Source: an uncultured Bacteroidota bacterium
GTDB taxonomy: Bacteria > Bacteroidota > Bacteroidia > Bacteroidales > 4484-276
Assembly: GCA_903944895.1 (NCBI GenBank)
Contig: CAJATL010000125.1
Coordinates: 1 to 64,000 of the forward strand
DNA length: 64,000 nucleotides
Direction: 5' to 3'
Part shown: in pieces, positions 39,187 to 47,615 of the stretch
How the letters are laid out: each line of letters begins with the position of its first letter
Numbering within the stretch: position 1 is the first letter of the stretch
Position numbers and translations under genes: made by a program
Notes under the pieces: generated by a model
The model's database searches: none
The model's input: only the letters and a program-made list of their open reading frames with translations
What the model was told of the DNA's origin: nothing

Positions 39187-40593
39187 ATGGAAGAGAATTA
39201 CGAAAAGGGTATTGAACAACAATTACATGAAGAGTTTAGAAGGCTAAAAAAAGCTATTGAGTATATTGAAAAAGCGCAACAAATTGCAACAGAAGTAACC
39301 CAGAAAAACGCTGATCTGGAAAAATTCAAGATTAATATTTCAGAGGAGATTGAAGACCTGAAAAAAAATTCTGAGAATTTATCGTATGGGTTCAAGTTTA
39401 CAACTAACAAGCTATCGGAATCAATTAATGCGCTTAAAAATGAATTAATCTTATCTGCAAAGCAGGAAGTTCATAATCTGGAGATTCAACAAAACAAACA
39501 GATCCTAATTTACGTAGGGGAATTGAAAACCAAAATAATCAATCTCAACAGTGAATTATTCAGCATTAAGAAAGCAGTTGAAACAAATCACACGGATTTG
39601 TTATGGCAAACGAAAATCGAAAAAAGGATTAAGAAAAACAGTACAACGATTAATGTCCTGTTTATAGTTTTTTTCTTTTTTTCATTGTTGTTTGGTATTG
39701 TTAGTCTGGCAAATGGGAATATTGCTATCGGATCAAAGTTTTCAAATGAAAAAATATTACCCGAAGAAAAACAAAGTCCGATTAGTGGTCTTTACGAAGG
39801 TTCGGTGGACAAGTACCCGATAATTGTTCATCTCGAAAATGATGGGATCAAAATTACCGGTAAATATTTCTATAAATATGTAAATGAGGATATTCAACTC
39901 GAAGGGACGTGTGAAAACACGAAACTTAAGTTTAATGAATTTCTAAATTCTAAACTAATCGGAACTTTTGACGGAAATTTTAGTAACAATTCAATCAGTG
40001 GAAATTTTTTTAAGCCAAACAAAGACTCCCAATTGTCTTTTGCAATCAGTAAAATTGATGGAACTTACGAAGACCAAAAAACAATCTATCAGAACTTCGA
40101 CACTATTTCGATTTATGAGAATCAGGAATTTAACAAGTTCTATATCAGAAACGCGAAAGGCGCAATCAGAGGGATTCTTACTTACTATTCGATACAGGGA
40201 GGCCCATGCGATAATGATACATCAAAACCATTTACTGATTGTACACGAGTTGTTTATGAATTAGCTAATTTATTAGGGTATCCTTGTCAGTGCAGTGATC
40301 CACAACTCAATGAAATGAAAAGTTGGTTCAAAAACGACGCTGAAGCACTTGAGTATTGTCACCCTTGTTGGAGTTTTCCAGCAGGAGCATCACATGGCAG
40401 GGGATTTACAAAGATTCAATTGAGGAGTAGTGGGACGTTAATTTACGTGGATTATAAAAAGTATGGCTATGACACTCAATTTGATGTACTTGTAAATGAT
40501 TCTATTACAGATCTTTTTAATGTAACAGGTCATGACTTGACTTTAGTGAAACACAAGGTGCATTCGTCAAAGGAAAGTAAGTTCTGGGAATGA
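39187..40593 (+). CDS. membrane protein with N-terminal coiled coil, one TM helix and C-terminal Cys-containing domain
   Basis: Starts 3 nt after the previous stop; heptad-rich N-terminus, TM NVLFIVFFFFSLLFGIVSLA; Cys residues in CDNDTSKPFTDC, CQC and CHPC. Confidence 0.75.
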   Translation: MEENYEKGIEQQLHEEFRRLKKAIEYIEKAQQIATEVTQKNADLEKFKINISEEIEDLKKNSENLSYGFKFTTNKLSESINALKNELILSAKQEVHNLEIQQNKQILIYVGELKTKIINLNSELFSIKKAVETNHTDLLWQTKIEKRIKKNSTTINVLFIVFFFFSLLFGIVSLANGNIAIGSKFSNEKILPEEKQSPISGLYEGSVDKYPIIVHLENDGIKITGKYFYKYVNEDIQLEGTCENTKLKFNEFLNSKLIGTFDGNFSNNSISGNFFKPNKDSQLSFAISKIDGTYEDQKTIYQNFDTISIYENQEFNKFYIRNAKGAIRGILTYYSIQGGPCDNDTSKPFTDCTRVVYELANLLGYPCQCSDPQLNEMKSWFKNDAEALEYCHPCWSFPAGASHGRGFTKIQLRSSGTLIYVDYKKYGYDTQFDVLVNDSITDLFNVTGHDLTLVKHKVHSSKESKFWE

Positions 40594-40659
40594 CGATGGA
40601 AGATGTTTTAATCGTTATCTTCGAAATCAGGTCTTTTTCGTGCATAATTTTTCAGTACT

Positions 40660-41205
40660 ACAATAGGTTATGAACTATATACGCTATTGCCCATCCCGAT
40701 TATTCCAGCCATGACAGTTTTCAATCGAAACCGTTTAAAGAAAGGCTCGAAATCTGGAACCCGGGAATTTTGCCTTTGGGGTTAAGTCCGGCAAAAGCTC
40801 CGTCAGCCGCATAATACGTTGCCTTTCAATCCATTACTTACCGAACCGATGTACCTTGCCGGCTATATCGAACGCCTTGGCACCGAAACCGGCGACATCA
40901 TTCGTTTATGCAACGAAAAAGGACTGAAAGAGCAGGAGTTTATCCAGGATGAGAACTTCAAAACAATCATCTGGCGTACCTTAAAAACTTCAGGTGTAGT
41001 CACGGGACAAGCTAAAAATACAGATAATGAAGGAGTTATTGATGGTGATACCCATCAAGCTACCCGACAAGCTACCCGACAAGCTGATGAAGAAGTTATT
41101 GAAGCAGCGAAAAGAGTTGCAATGGTTCTAATTGGTGAAATGAGAAGGTCAGAAACACAAGAAATGTTGGGGTTGGATGGATATTTCGGTGATATTTTGC
41201 TATAG
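40660..41205 (+). pseudogene. RecG-like/AAA_4 ATP-binding transcriptional regulator remnant
   Basis: YAIAHPDYSSHDSFQSKPFKERLEIWNPGILPLGLSPAKAPSAA* then, in another frame, PFNPLLTEPMYLAGYIERLGTETGDIIRLCNEKGLKEQEF; the expected N-terminal domain is missing. Confidence 0.65.
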
Positions 41206-41309
41206 ATTCAAGAATCATAACAACAATTCCTTCACTCAGGTTAAAATAGCAAACCTGGCTCGGGTATGAGTGGCACATTGGAGCGGTTAATCCACTTAAA
41301 TTGCGCGGT

Positions 41310-42011
41310 TTAAACTGTTATAATCTTGAGTCCATGCTCGTCAATAATTATTTTAGTGTTGTCGAACTGCGTAACCAAAGCAAAGCCGTTGTAAAAAGGT
41401 TCAACTGCTAAAAATCTTTGTCGGTAAATTTCATTTCCGCTCTTATCAATATGATGCCAGCCGTCTTTGTCCTTAGCGGTTGCAAAATTTTTGTGAAAAA
41501 CTCCAAGGTCTAAAAATTCTTTGTCGTTAAGAAAACATCCTTTTGTATCAATGTGACGGTAAAGCCGGGTATTTGTTTTTACACACGCAAAACCATCCTT
41601 AAAGTCGCCACAATAAATATAGTTGTCGGTATAAATCCTTTTGCCGTTAAGGTCAATATGAAAGAAATTGTTTTCACTGTCCCGAACTACACAAAGGTTC
41701 TCCTGATAGTTACCGGTCCAATGGTAAGTTTGTTTGTATGCTCTATCGCCTTCGTCTGTCAAATGGAGCCAATTGCCGCATGTTACAGCGGATGCTCTGT
41801 TGCAGTAAAAACCAAAAGTCCTTGTAAATCTTTCGGAGTAAAGGGGTTTACCTGAACTGTCAATATGATATGAGCCACTTTCATCTTTTACTGGTGCAAG
41901 TCCTGGTGAATGAAATTTTAAAACTTCAATAAATTTTCTGCCGAAAATTGGCTTACCATCGTAAATAAAATGTGTATTGTCTTCCGATACTTTTATGTCT
42001 TGCCAGTTCAT
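41310..42011 (-). CDS. WG-repeat-like protein
   Basis: Repeating units such as FKDGFACVKTNTRLYRHIDTKG, FHKNFATAKDKDGWHHIDKSGNEIY, FYNGFALVTQ. Confidence 0.7.
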   Translation of the reverse strand: MNWQDIKVSEDNTHFIYDGKPIFGRKFIEVLKFHSPGLAPVKDESGSYHIDSSGKPLYSERFTRTFGFYCNRASAVTCGNWLHLTDEGDRAYKQTYHWTGNYQENLCVVRDSENNFFHIDLNGKRIYTDNYIYCGDFKDGFACVKTNTRLYRHIDTKGCFLNDKEFLDLGVFHKNFATAKDKDGWHHIDKSGNEIYRQRFLAVEPFYNGFALVTQFDNTKIIIDEHGLKIITV

Positions 42012-43444
42012 TAGTTTAAAAGTTTTTGTTTGAGTTTGGAAATTTGATTTTCAGAAAGCCCGCAATTAATCAGGTAAGGTTCAATTCCACCTTTCTCTTT
42101 AATTATATCAAGAACAATGTTTAAACGATACAAGTTTACATCAATTTCACTTGCTAAATAGTCAGCGTTAATTGCTTCAATCGGTGAATCTGAAAGTAGG
42201 TGAAGCATTGATATGACGATCCCTGTTCTGTCTTTTCCGGCGAAGCAATGGATAGCAACAGAACCGTTTTGCTCGTTGATAATCGCTTCCATTGCATTCT
42301 TGATTTTGTCGTTACAACCAATTGCAAAAAAACGGTAGGCAATTTCTTCATTTGTTCCCTGGTGATGATTTTGTTTAAACCATTCGGGTTGGTTCCAAGG
42401 GTCAAATTGTGTTTTTACATAATTGAATTTTGATAGCGTTTCATCTGAATAAGGCAGTTCGGTAATCTCTTTGTCTGCTCTCAAATCAATTACAGTTTTA
42501 ATTTTCTTTTCAGCCAACAACTCATCAAACCTGTTTTCAAACTGAAAGGATGTCATTGTTGCAGTTCTGTAAATTCTACCGCTTTTAATTTTCGGATTGT
42601 GTGTACTGATGTCACGAAAGTTCCAAAGAAAATCTCTGTTGTAAAGCCATTCACAAAACTGTTTCACTTCATTTTGCCTGTCAATGGAAACCAAAGTTTC
42701 AATCGCTGAATAAAAAAAGTCAAGCAATTTTCTTTTTTGTTGATTAGCTTCAGGTAAAAATAAAGTTCCTCTCAACTCATAAAATGGTTCTTGTTCTTCC
42801 CTTGTTAATACATTTGCAATGAAATACTTTGGCAGAAAATTAAACTTGTTATGTCCTTTTGAAAGGTGGTTTAATTGAATTGCAACCTGCAGGGCAATGT
42901 TGTAAAAAAAATAAAACTGGTACCCATCACTTCTTCGGTGCATTCCCGAACAACTCTCAAATTCATACACAAATTTGTCAATCAAATCTGAAATCTGTTT
43001 TGCCTTTGCATTTGATGATTTACTTTGGGTGTAATCTCTGACAAGTTGGTGCAGGTATGTCCCAATATCATATTTTGTAAGTTGCTTCTCATAAAGAATT
43101 GTGTCGAATATGTTTAGTATTTCCGAACCCAAATAATTTCTGTCAATCTCAGAGATGTTGGTACAAATTGCAATCTCAATTTTCGGTTGTGATTTGAAAT
43201 AAGCGACCACTTTATTTCTCAACGCAACTTCTCTGATAGAAACTATTTCAGATTGAAATGCGATTTTGAGTTCTTCGATCAAATATTTGTTTTCAAAATC
43301 ATTACTCACCAAAAGTTGAATATCAATATCTGAATTGGGCGTGGCTTGTTTTCTTCCGAATGAACCGTAAAGTAAAGCTACATCAACACCTTTTACCTTC
43401 GGAAAAAGCTTTTGCAGTTGGTCAATTGTTTTTAGCTGTTTCAT
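42011..43444 (-). CDS. nucleotidyltransferase - protein tyrosine phosphatase fusion
   Basis: N-terminal NTase motif LLYGSFGRKQATPNSDIDIQLLV; C-terminal PTP CX5R motif IHCFAGKDRTGIVISMLHLL with upstream IYRTATMTSF...VIDLRADKEI. Confidence 0.85.
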   Translation of the reverse strand: MKQLKTIDQLQKLFPKVKGVDVALLYGSFGRKQATPNSDIDIQLLVSNDFENKYLIEELKIAFQSEIVSIREVALRNKVVAYFKSQPKIEIAICTNISEIDRNYLGSEILNIFDTILYEKQLTKYDIGTYLHQLVRDYTQSKSSNAKAKQISDLIDKFVYEFESCSGMHRRSDGYQFYFFYNIALQVAIQLNHLSKGHNKFNFLPKYFIANVLTREEQEPFYELRGTLFLPEANQQKRKLLDFFYSAIETLVSIDRQNEVKQFCEWLYNRDFLWNFRDISTHNPKIKSGRIYRTATMTSFQFENRFDELLAEKKIKTVIDLRADKEITELPYSDETLSKFNYVKTQFDPWNQPEWFKQNHHQGTNEEIAYRFFAIGCNDKIKNAMEAIINEQNGSVAIHCFAGKDRTGIVISMLHLLSDSPIEAINADYLASEIDVNLYRLNIVLDIIKEKGGIEPYLINCGLSENQISKLKQKLLN

Positions 43445-45749
43445 TTTTGATATTTATTGATGGTTTACGCATATTGCATGTTTTACAAAGTGGTTGAGTT
43501 TTGTAGTTGTTCACAAGCCTGGTGTAACCCGGACTTTTTAAAACGTCTTCAATTGTTGTCGTCGAAACGTTTCCAAAATCACCTAACGACTTTCGTAAAT
43601 TATCTGGTGCACAACAAGGTGAAATATTTCCTGTTGCCGAAATCCAAAGTTCTTTTGTTAGAAATGGACATTCATACTCTTCGGGAAGTTCTTTGGTATC
43701 GTTGTCATGAAGTGGGATTATGTTTTCTAAAATTACTTTCTCGCCGTTTGGCTTTTTGAAGTTTTCCTGTGCTTCGAATGCTTGCCTTACATATTCATTC
43801 CAATTTGTGACACTTTCTTTTGTCGTTTTCATCGAAAGCAATTTAATTTCTTCAAAGTGTGCCCACAAATGATGCCCTTTAACTCTGTCAACTCCAAGTG
43901 ATGCAGCCAATTTTATAATGTCTGATAACTCGTGCATATTATTTTGCAAAAAAGTCAATTGAAAGGTTACCCGACAGAAATATCCCGTTTCACGATAGTG
44001 CTCATCGCGATATTTTATAAACTCTTTAACATTCTCTATTGACTGTTTAAAGTCAATTCCAATCATTACTTTTTTTGATGTTTCTTCAGTAGCTCCATTC
44101 CAGCTTATTTTTATATCGGTTGTATTTGGCACGATCAATTTTGCCCATTCTTTAACTGTCTTTTTGGGAAATGTTCCGTTTGTTGTAAGATTGATTTTGA
44201 TGTTCTTCTGTTTGGCCAATAAAAAAATCTTATCAAACTCTTTGTATAGTAGCGGTTCCCCCATTGTCGAAGGAATAATCTCTTTCACTCCCAATTTTTC
44301 TGCTTGCCGAAAAATATCCTCAACAGTTTCAAATTTCATTCGCCGGCGTTTTACTCCAGTGTGATTATAAAGTGTTGGAATAAAATCACTATATGGACTG
44401 TGTTCTTCACACATAACACAAGTTAAATTGCAGTCCTCTGGATTGGTGTCAATAGTAATTCGCCAAAGATTCTTTGAAATGAAATGCTGATAGATTTCCT
44501 CCAAAGCTTTGCAATGATCATGAATATTTGGGACCTTCCCATCTTCTGAAAATAAATACCCTCTCTCCCCGAATTGCTTCAACAAATTGGGGTTTGCGAT
44601 AGCAAATCTTAATTGTTCTTTTAAGGAGTTTGTATTTCGATGGTCAAATAAGAGTCCGTTCACTTTATGTTGAACATATTCTTTCATTCCCCCAAAGTTG
44701 GCTGTAATTACTGGAACTTTACATGATTGTGCTTCATGAATAACAAGTGGTGAATTTTCACCCCAAATACTTGGAACAACAATGCAATCAACTTGTGAAA
44801 AAACTTCGTTTGCTAAATTTTGGTTGATGTATTCACCAGCGAATTCAATTTTATTCTTTGAAGTTGCTGCCAATAATTTCAAGGCAATTGTGCTTTGTCC
44901 GTCGTGTCTGCCATATATTTTCAGTGTTGCTTGCTCATCAATTTCTCTAAAGGCTTCAATTAATTGGTTAACTCCCTTTGAAATGATCTGTGTTCCTATA
45001 TAACCAAAAGTATAATTGATTTTATCCTTTGATTTTTCTGTTTGCGTTAAATATTCTGTTGGAAAACCATAATCAAGATAAATGATTTTGTTTTCGGCAA
45101 CTGCAAAGTCAGAAATAAATCGGTTTCGTAAATAGTTTGAAGGTGCAATGAATAAATCAACTTTATCTATGATTGCTTTTGTTTCAATCATTCGTTGATG
45201 TATCCAACTACTCCAATGTTCAATGTCCTTTTCTTCGTCAGCTTCTCTGCCACTGAAATATACTTTATAACAGTCGGTTGTACATTTCTGGTCTTGTTGC
45301 CCAGAGCACAACTGAAAATTGTGCTCTTTTCCGATGCTTCTTGTTAGGAATTGTCCCCTTGGACACATCAACCAGAAATCGTGAAGTGTAAAAACTATTG
45401 GAATTTTCTGCTTCTTAAGTTCGTCAACCAAACCAGTTGAAAGATGATTCAAGTGCCCGATGTGTGCAATGTCGGGCTTGATTTCAGAAATAAGTTTTGC
45501 AAAATTATTGTCAAGTTGTTTGTGTCTGTAACCATCTTTGCCCTGCGGATTATTTACAAAGTAAAAATTAAGATTTTCGCCCGCCTTTTGATGTCTTACA
45601 TCAAAGTCAAGAGAATAGGGGTTTTCTTCCCTTGTAAAAACAGAAACTTTATGATGCTTTGAAAGTTCGCTGCAAATGGATTGAGTGTAAACTTCCGAAC
45701 CTGCATTATAGAATGGCGGATAACCGTGAATGATTTTGAGGATGTGCAT
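43422..45749 (-). CDS. GT4-like glycosyltransferase - radical SAM/SPASM-like fusion
   Basis: GT4 N-terminus MHILKIIHGYPPFYNAGSEVYTQSI, VPSIWGENSPLVIHEAQSCKVPVITANFGGMKE; rSAM CNLTCVMC (CX3CX2C), STMGEPLLYKEF, NLTTNGT; C-terminal Cys cluster CPFLTKELWISATGNISPCCAPD...CKTCNMRKP. Confidence 0.88.
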   Translation of the reverse strand: MHILKIIHGYPPFYNAGSEVYTQSICSELSKHHKVSVFTREENPYSLDFDVRHQKAGENLNFYFVNNPQGKDGYRHKQLDNNFAKLISEIKPDIAHIGHLNHLSTGLVDELKKQKIPIVFTLHDFWLMCPRGQFLTRSIGKEHNFQLCSGQQDQKCTTDCYKVYFSGREADEEKDIEHWSSWIHQRMIETKAIIDKVDLFIAPSNYLRNRFISDFAVAENKIIYLDYGFPTEYLTQTEKSKDKINYTFGYIGTQIISKGVNQLIEAFREIDEQATLKIYGRHDGQSTIALKLLAATSKNKIEFAGEYINQNLANEVFSQVDCIVVPSIWGENSPLVIHEAQSCKVPVITANFGGMKEYVQHKVNGLLFDHRNTNSLKEQLRFAIANPNLLKQFGERGYLFSEDGKVPNIHDHCKALEEIYQHFISKNLWRITIDTNPEDCNLTCVMCEEHSPYSDFIPTLYNHTGVKRRRMKFETVEDIFRQAEKLGVKEIIPSTMGEPLLYKEFDKIFLLAKQKNIKINLTTNGTFPKKTVKEWAKLIVPNTTDIKISWNGATEETSKKVMIGIDFKQSIENVKEFIKYRDEHYRETGYFCRVTFQLTFLQNNMHELSDIIKLAASLGVDRVKGHHLWAHFEEIKLLSMKTTKESVTNWNEYVRQAFEAQENFKKPNGEKVILENIIPLHDNDTKELPEEYECPFLTKELWISATGNISPCCAPDNLRKSLGDFGNVSTTTIEDVLKSPGYTRLVNNYKTQPLCKTCNMRKPSINIKNETAKNN

Positions 45750-45765
45750 AAATTTTACATTTGAA

Positions 45766-45795
45766 CAAAAAAAGAGTGGCAATCCACTCTTTCTT
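45766..45795 (-). terminator. intrinsic terminator between the 44-aa ORF and the GT-rSAM gene
   Basis: Reverse strand AAAGAGTGG-ATTG-CCACTCTTT followed by a T-rich tract. Confidence 0.7.
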
Positions 45796-45799
45796 ACAA

Positions 45800-45934
45800 C
45801 TACTTCTTGCCTTTTTGATTTGGGTTAAGCTGCTTGCCCCTGTTACCTTGATTTTTGTCGTAGGTTTTGTTGGTTCCTACATCTCCTTTGTTTGGATTCT
45901 TAATGTCAGCATGTTGATTTGGAATTTTGCTCAT
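45800..45934 (-). CDS. small 44-aa hydrophilic protein (absent from ORF track, below its length cutoff)
   Basis: ATG at 45934: MSKIPNQHADIKNPNKGDVGTNKTYDKNQGNRGKQLNPNQKGKK*; immediately followed by a terminator. Confidence 0.6.
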   Translation of the reverse strand: MSKIPNQHADIKNPNKGDVGTNKTYDKNQGNRGKQLNPNQKGKK

Positions 45935-45984
45935 TTGTTTGATTTTTAATTATTAAAATGCAAATGTGAGAAAGTTTTATATAT

Positions 45985-46023
45985 TTGCGTATCATACGCA
46001 ATAATAAACATCATAATACGCAA
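45985..46023. promoter_or_regulatory. operator-like sites: ttgcgtat-c-atacgcaa plus a third atacgcaa
   Basis: Perfect palindrome at 45985-46001 overlapping a TATATTTG -7-like box (45980-45987); extra half-site 46016-46023 touching the start codon of the AAA+ gene. Confidence 0.6.
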
Positions 46024-46952
46024 TGGATAACAGATTGGAAAAAATATTAAAATCCGAAACAAAGGAACGGGCTGATGTAATTTGCGAACTTGAAGGATTT
46101 CTTTTAAATCCCGGAAGGTTCTCAGTTCTAATTATAGGAATGAGAGGAACTGGAAAATCATACTGGCTGGAACTAATTCAAAGTTCATATTCCGATGACA
46201 AGCATTTGTCAGGTTTAGTTATGGTAAATGCAGCTCTTGCAAAAAACAGTAATCAAGATTACTGGAGTGAAACGTTTAAAAAGGCAAATATGAAACTGAT
46301 GATTGTCGAAGATGTAGAAAAACTCAGCAAGGAAAGTCAAGAAATATTGTTTGATGGTCTGTCAACAGGACATGGGGCTAAATATGGTTTTGATGAAAAG
46401 AAATTTGAATTTAGAATTGCCTTTACCTCAACTTTTGACATAAAGACTTTGAGAGATACCGAAGAATATTTATCACACAAGTTCTTTGATAGAATTTCCC
46501 AATTTGTTGTTAAGCTACCTTCTTACACCGATTTAAACCAAACTGTGTGGAAAGACTTTCAATTAACTTGGAAGAAAATGAAGTTTGAAACAAATAACGA
46601 TTTACCTGGTTTAGAATTAAAGACATGGCTGGAGGAGCATTCACAGGAATTACATGGACACTTTCGTGATTTGGATAAGATTGCCATCAACTGGCATCAT
46701 TGCAGAATTTCAGGAAGGAAGGAGAATGAAATATTGTCGCTGGTTACTGAAGATTTCAGAGAGTGGTTTCATTTTCCTGAACACAAGTCCGAGTTGTTCA
46801 ATGCGTTTCACATAGATGATAGTTTGGATTGGGAAGGGAACATGAGAAAGTTTAAAAAATATTATAAGGAATGGGTTAAGGTTGAATATGGGAGTTTGAG
46901 AAAAGGTGAAAAAAAATCAGGGGTAAGTTATCGAACCATGGAACGTTGGTAG
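46023..46952 (+). CDS. bEBP-like (sigma54-activator-derived) AAA+ ATPase
   Basis: Walker A IIGMRGTGKSYW; Walker B-like LMIVEDVEKLSKESQEILFDGL; FRIAFTSTFDIKTL...KFFDRISQFVVKLPSY; C-terminal GVSYRTMERW; no GAFTGA loop seen. Confidence 0.75.
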   Translation: MDNRLEKILKSETKERADVICELEGFLLNPGRFSVLIIGMRGTGKSYWLELIQSSYSDDKHLSGLVMVNAALAKNSNQDYWSETFKKANMKLMIVEDVEKLSKESQEILFDGLSTGHGAKYGFDEKKFEFRIAFTSTFDIKTLRDTEEYLSHKFFDRISQFVVKLPSYTDLNQTVWKDFQLTWKKMKFETNNDLPGLELKTWLEEHSQELHGHFRDLDKIAINWHHCRISGRKENEILSLVTEDFREWFHFPEHKSELFNAFHIDDSLDWEGNMRKFKKYYKEWVKVEYGSLRKGEKKSGVSYRTMERW

Positions 46953-47169
46953 TCAGACCGGAGTGGTGAGGCTTAAATTTCATATTTTTTGGAATATGGG
47001 TTCTCTTTTGCATTTACATTGAAGCTATTTTTGTGTCGCCCAATAATAGCCAAACAATTCTATTGAAATTTATTTGGTGCCTCAACCAAATTTACTTCAA
47101 ACTCTGCTATTATTGCAGCGGTAAATTCATCTTTTAATGCTTATCTTTCTGGTCATAGACTGAAGATTT

Positions 47170-47511
47170 TCATTGAGTTTGATTATACCCGTGTTCTTCA
47201 TTTCCCCCCAATACTTTTGCCACGATTTGATCGCCTTGCACTGCCTTTTCAGATTTACGACCAGCCCTGATCCAATCATCGTCACCATCGGATAATCCAT
47301 CACCTTGCCACTTATCAATGAAAACAGGGTTGATCCTTACCAATGTTTGAACTGTTGTTTGAGAAAACTCATCATCCTCATTGGCCAGTGTCATGGCATC
47401 TATAATTTTACAAATTAAATCCTCTTCATTAAGCAAAAGATTAATTGGCGGCTCTAAACCAAACACTTGATTTAATTCAACTGCTGCATCAATTAATTCA
47501 TTTTTATTCAT
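47170..47511 (-). CDS. hypothetical protein (113 aa)
   Basis: ORF with plausible composition downstream of the caspase-like gene; no recognised domain. Confidence 0.45.
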   Translation of the reverse strand: MNKNELIDAAVELNQVFGLEPPINLLLNEEDLICKIIDAMTLANEDDEFSQTTVQTLVRINPVFIDKWQGDGLSDGDDDWIRAGRKSEKAVQGDQIVAKVLGGNEEHGYNQTQ

Positions 47512-47615
47512 AGCAAAATTGATTCATTTTGTATAAAATTTTGGCCGAAATGTTTCTTTGATGTTGATACCAAAAATCCTTAAAATATTGGACGACAAAA
47601 CATTCATTTTTGTTT

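Noticed and set aside
45761-45949. 62-aa plus-strand ORF MNKKRVAIHSFLQLLLAFLIW... resembling a small membrane protein
   Set aside because: It is antisense to the 44-aa ORF and runs through the terminator; the reverse-strand reading with its own terminator is better supported, though not proven.
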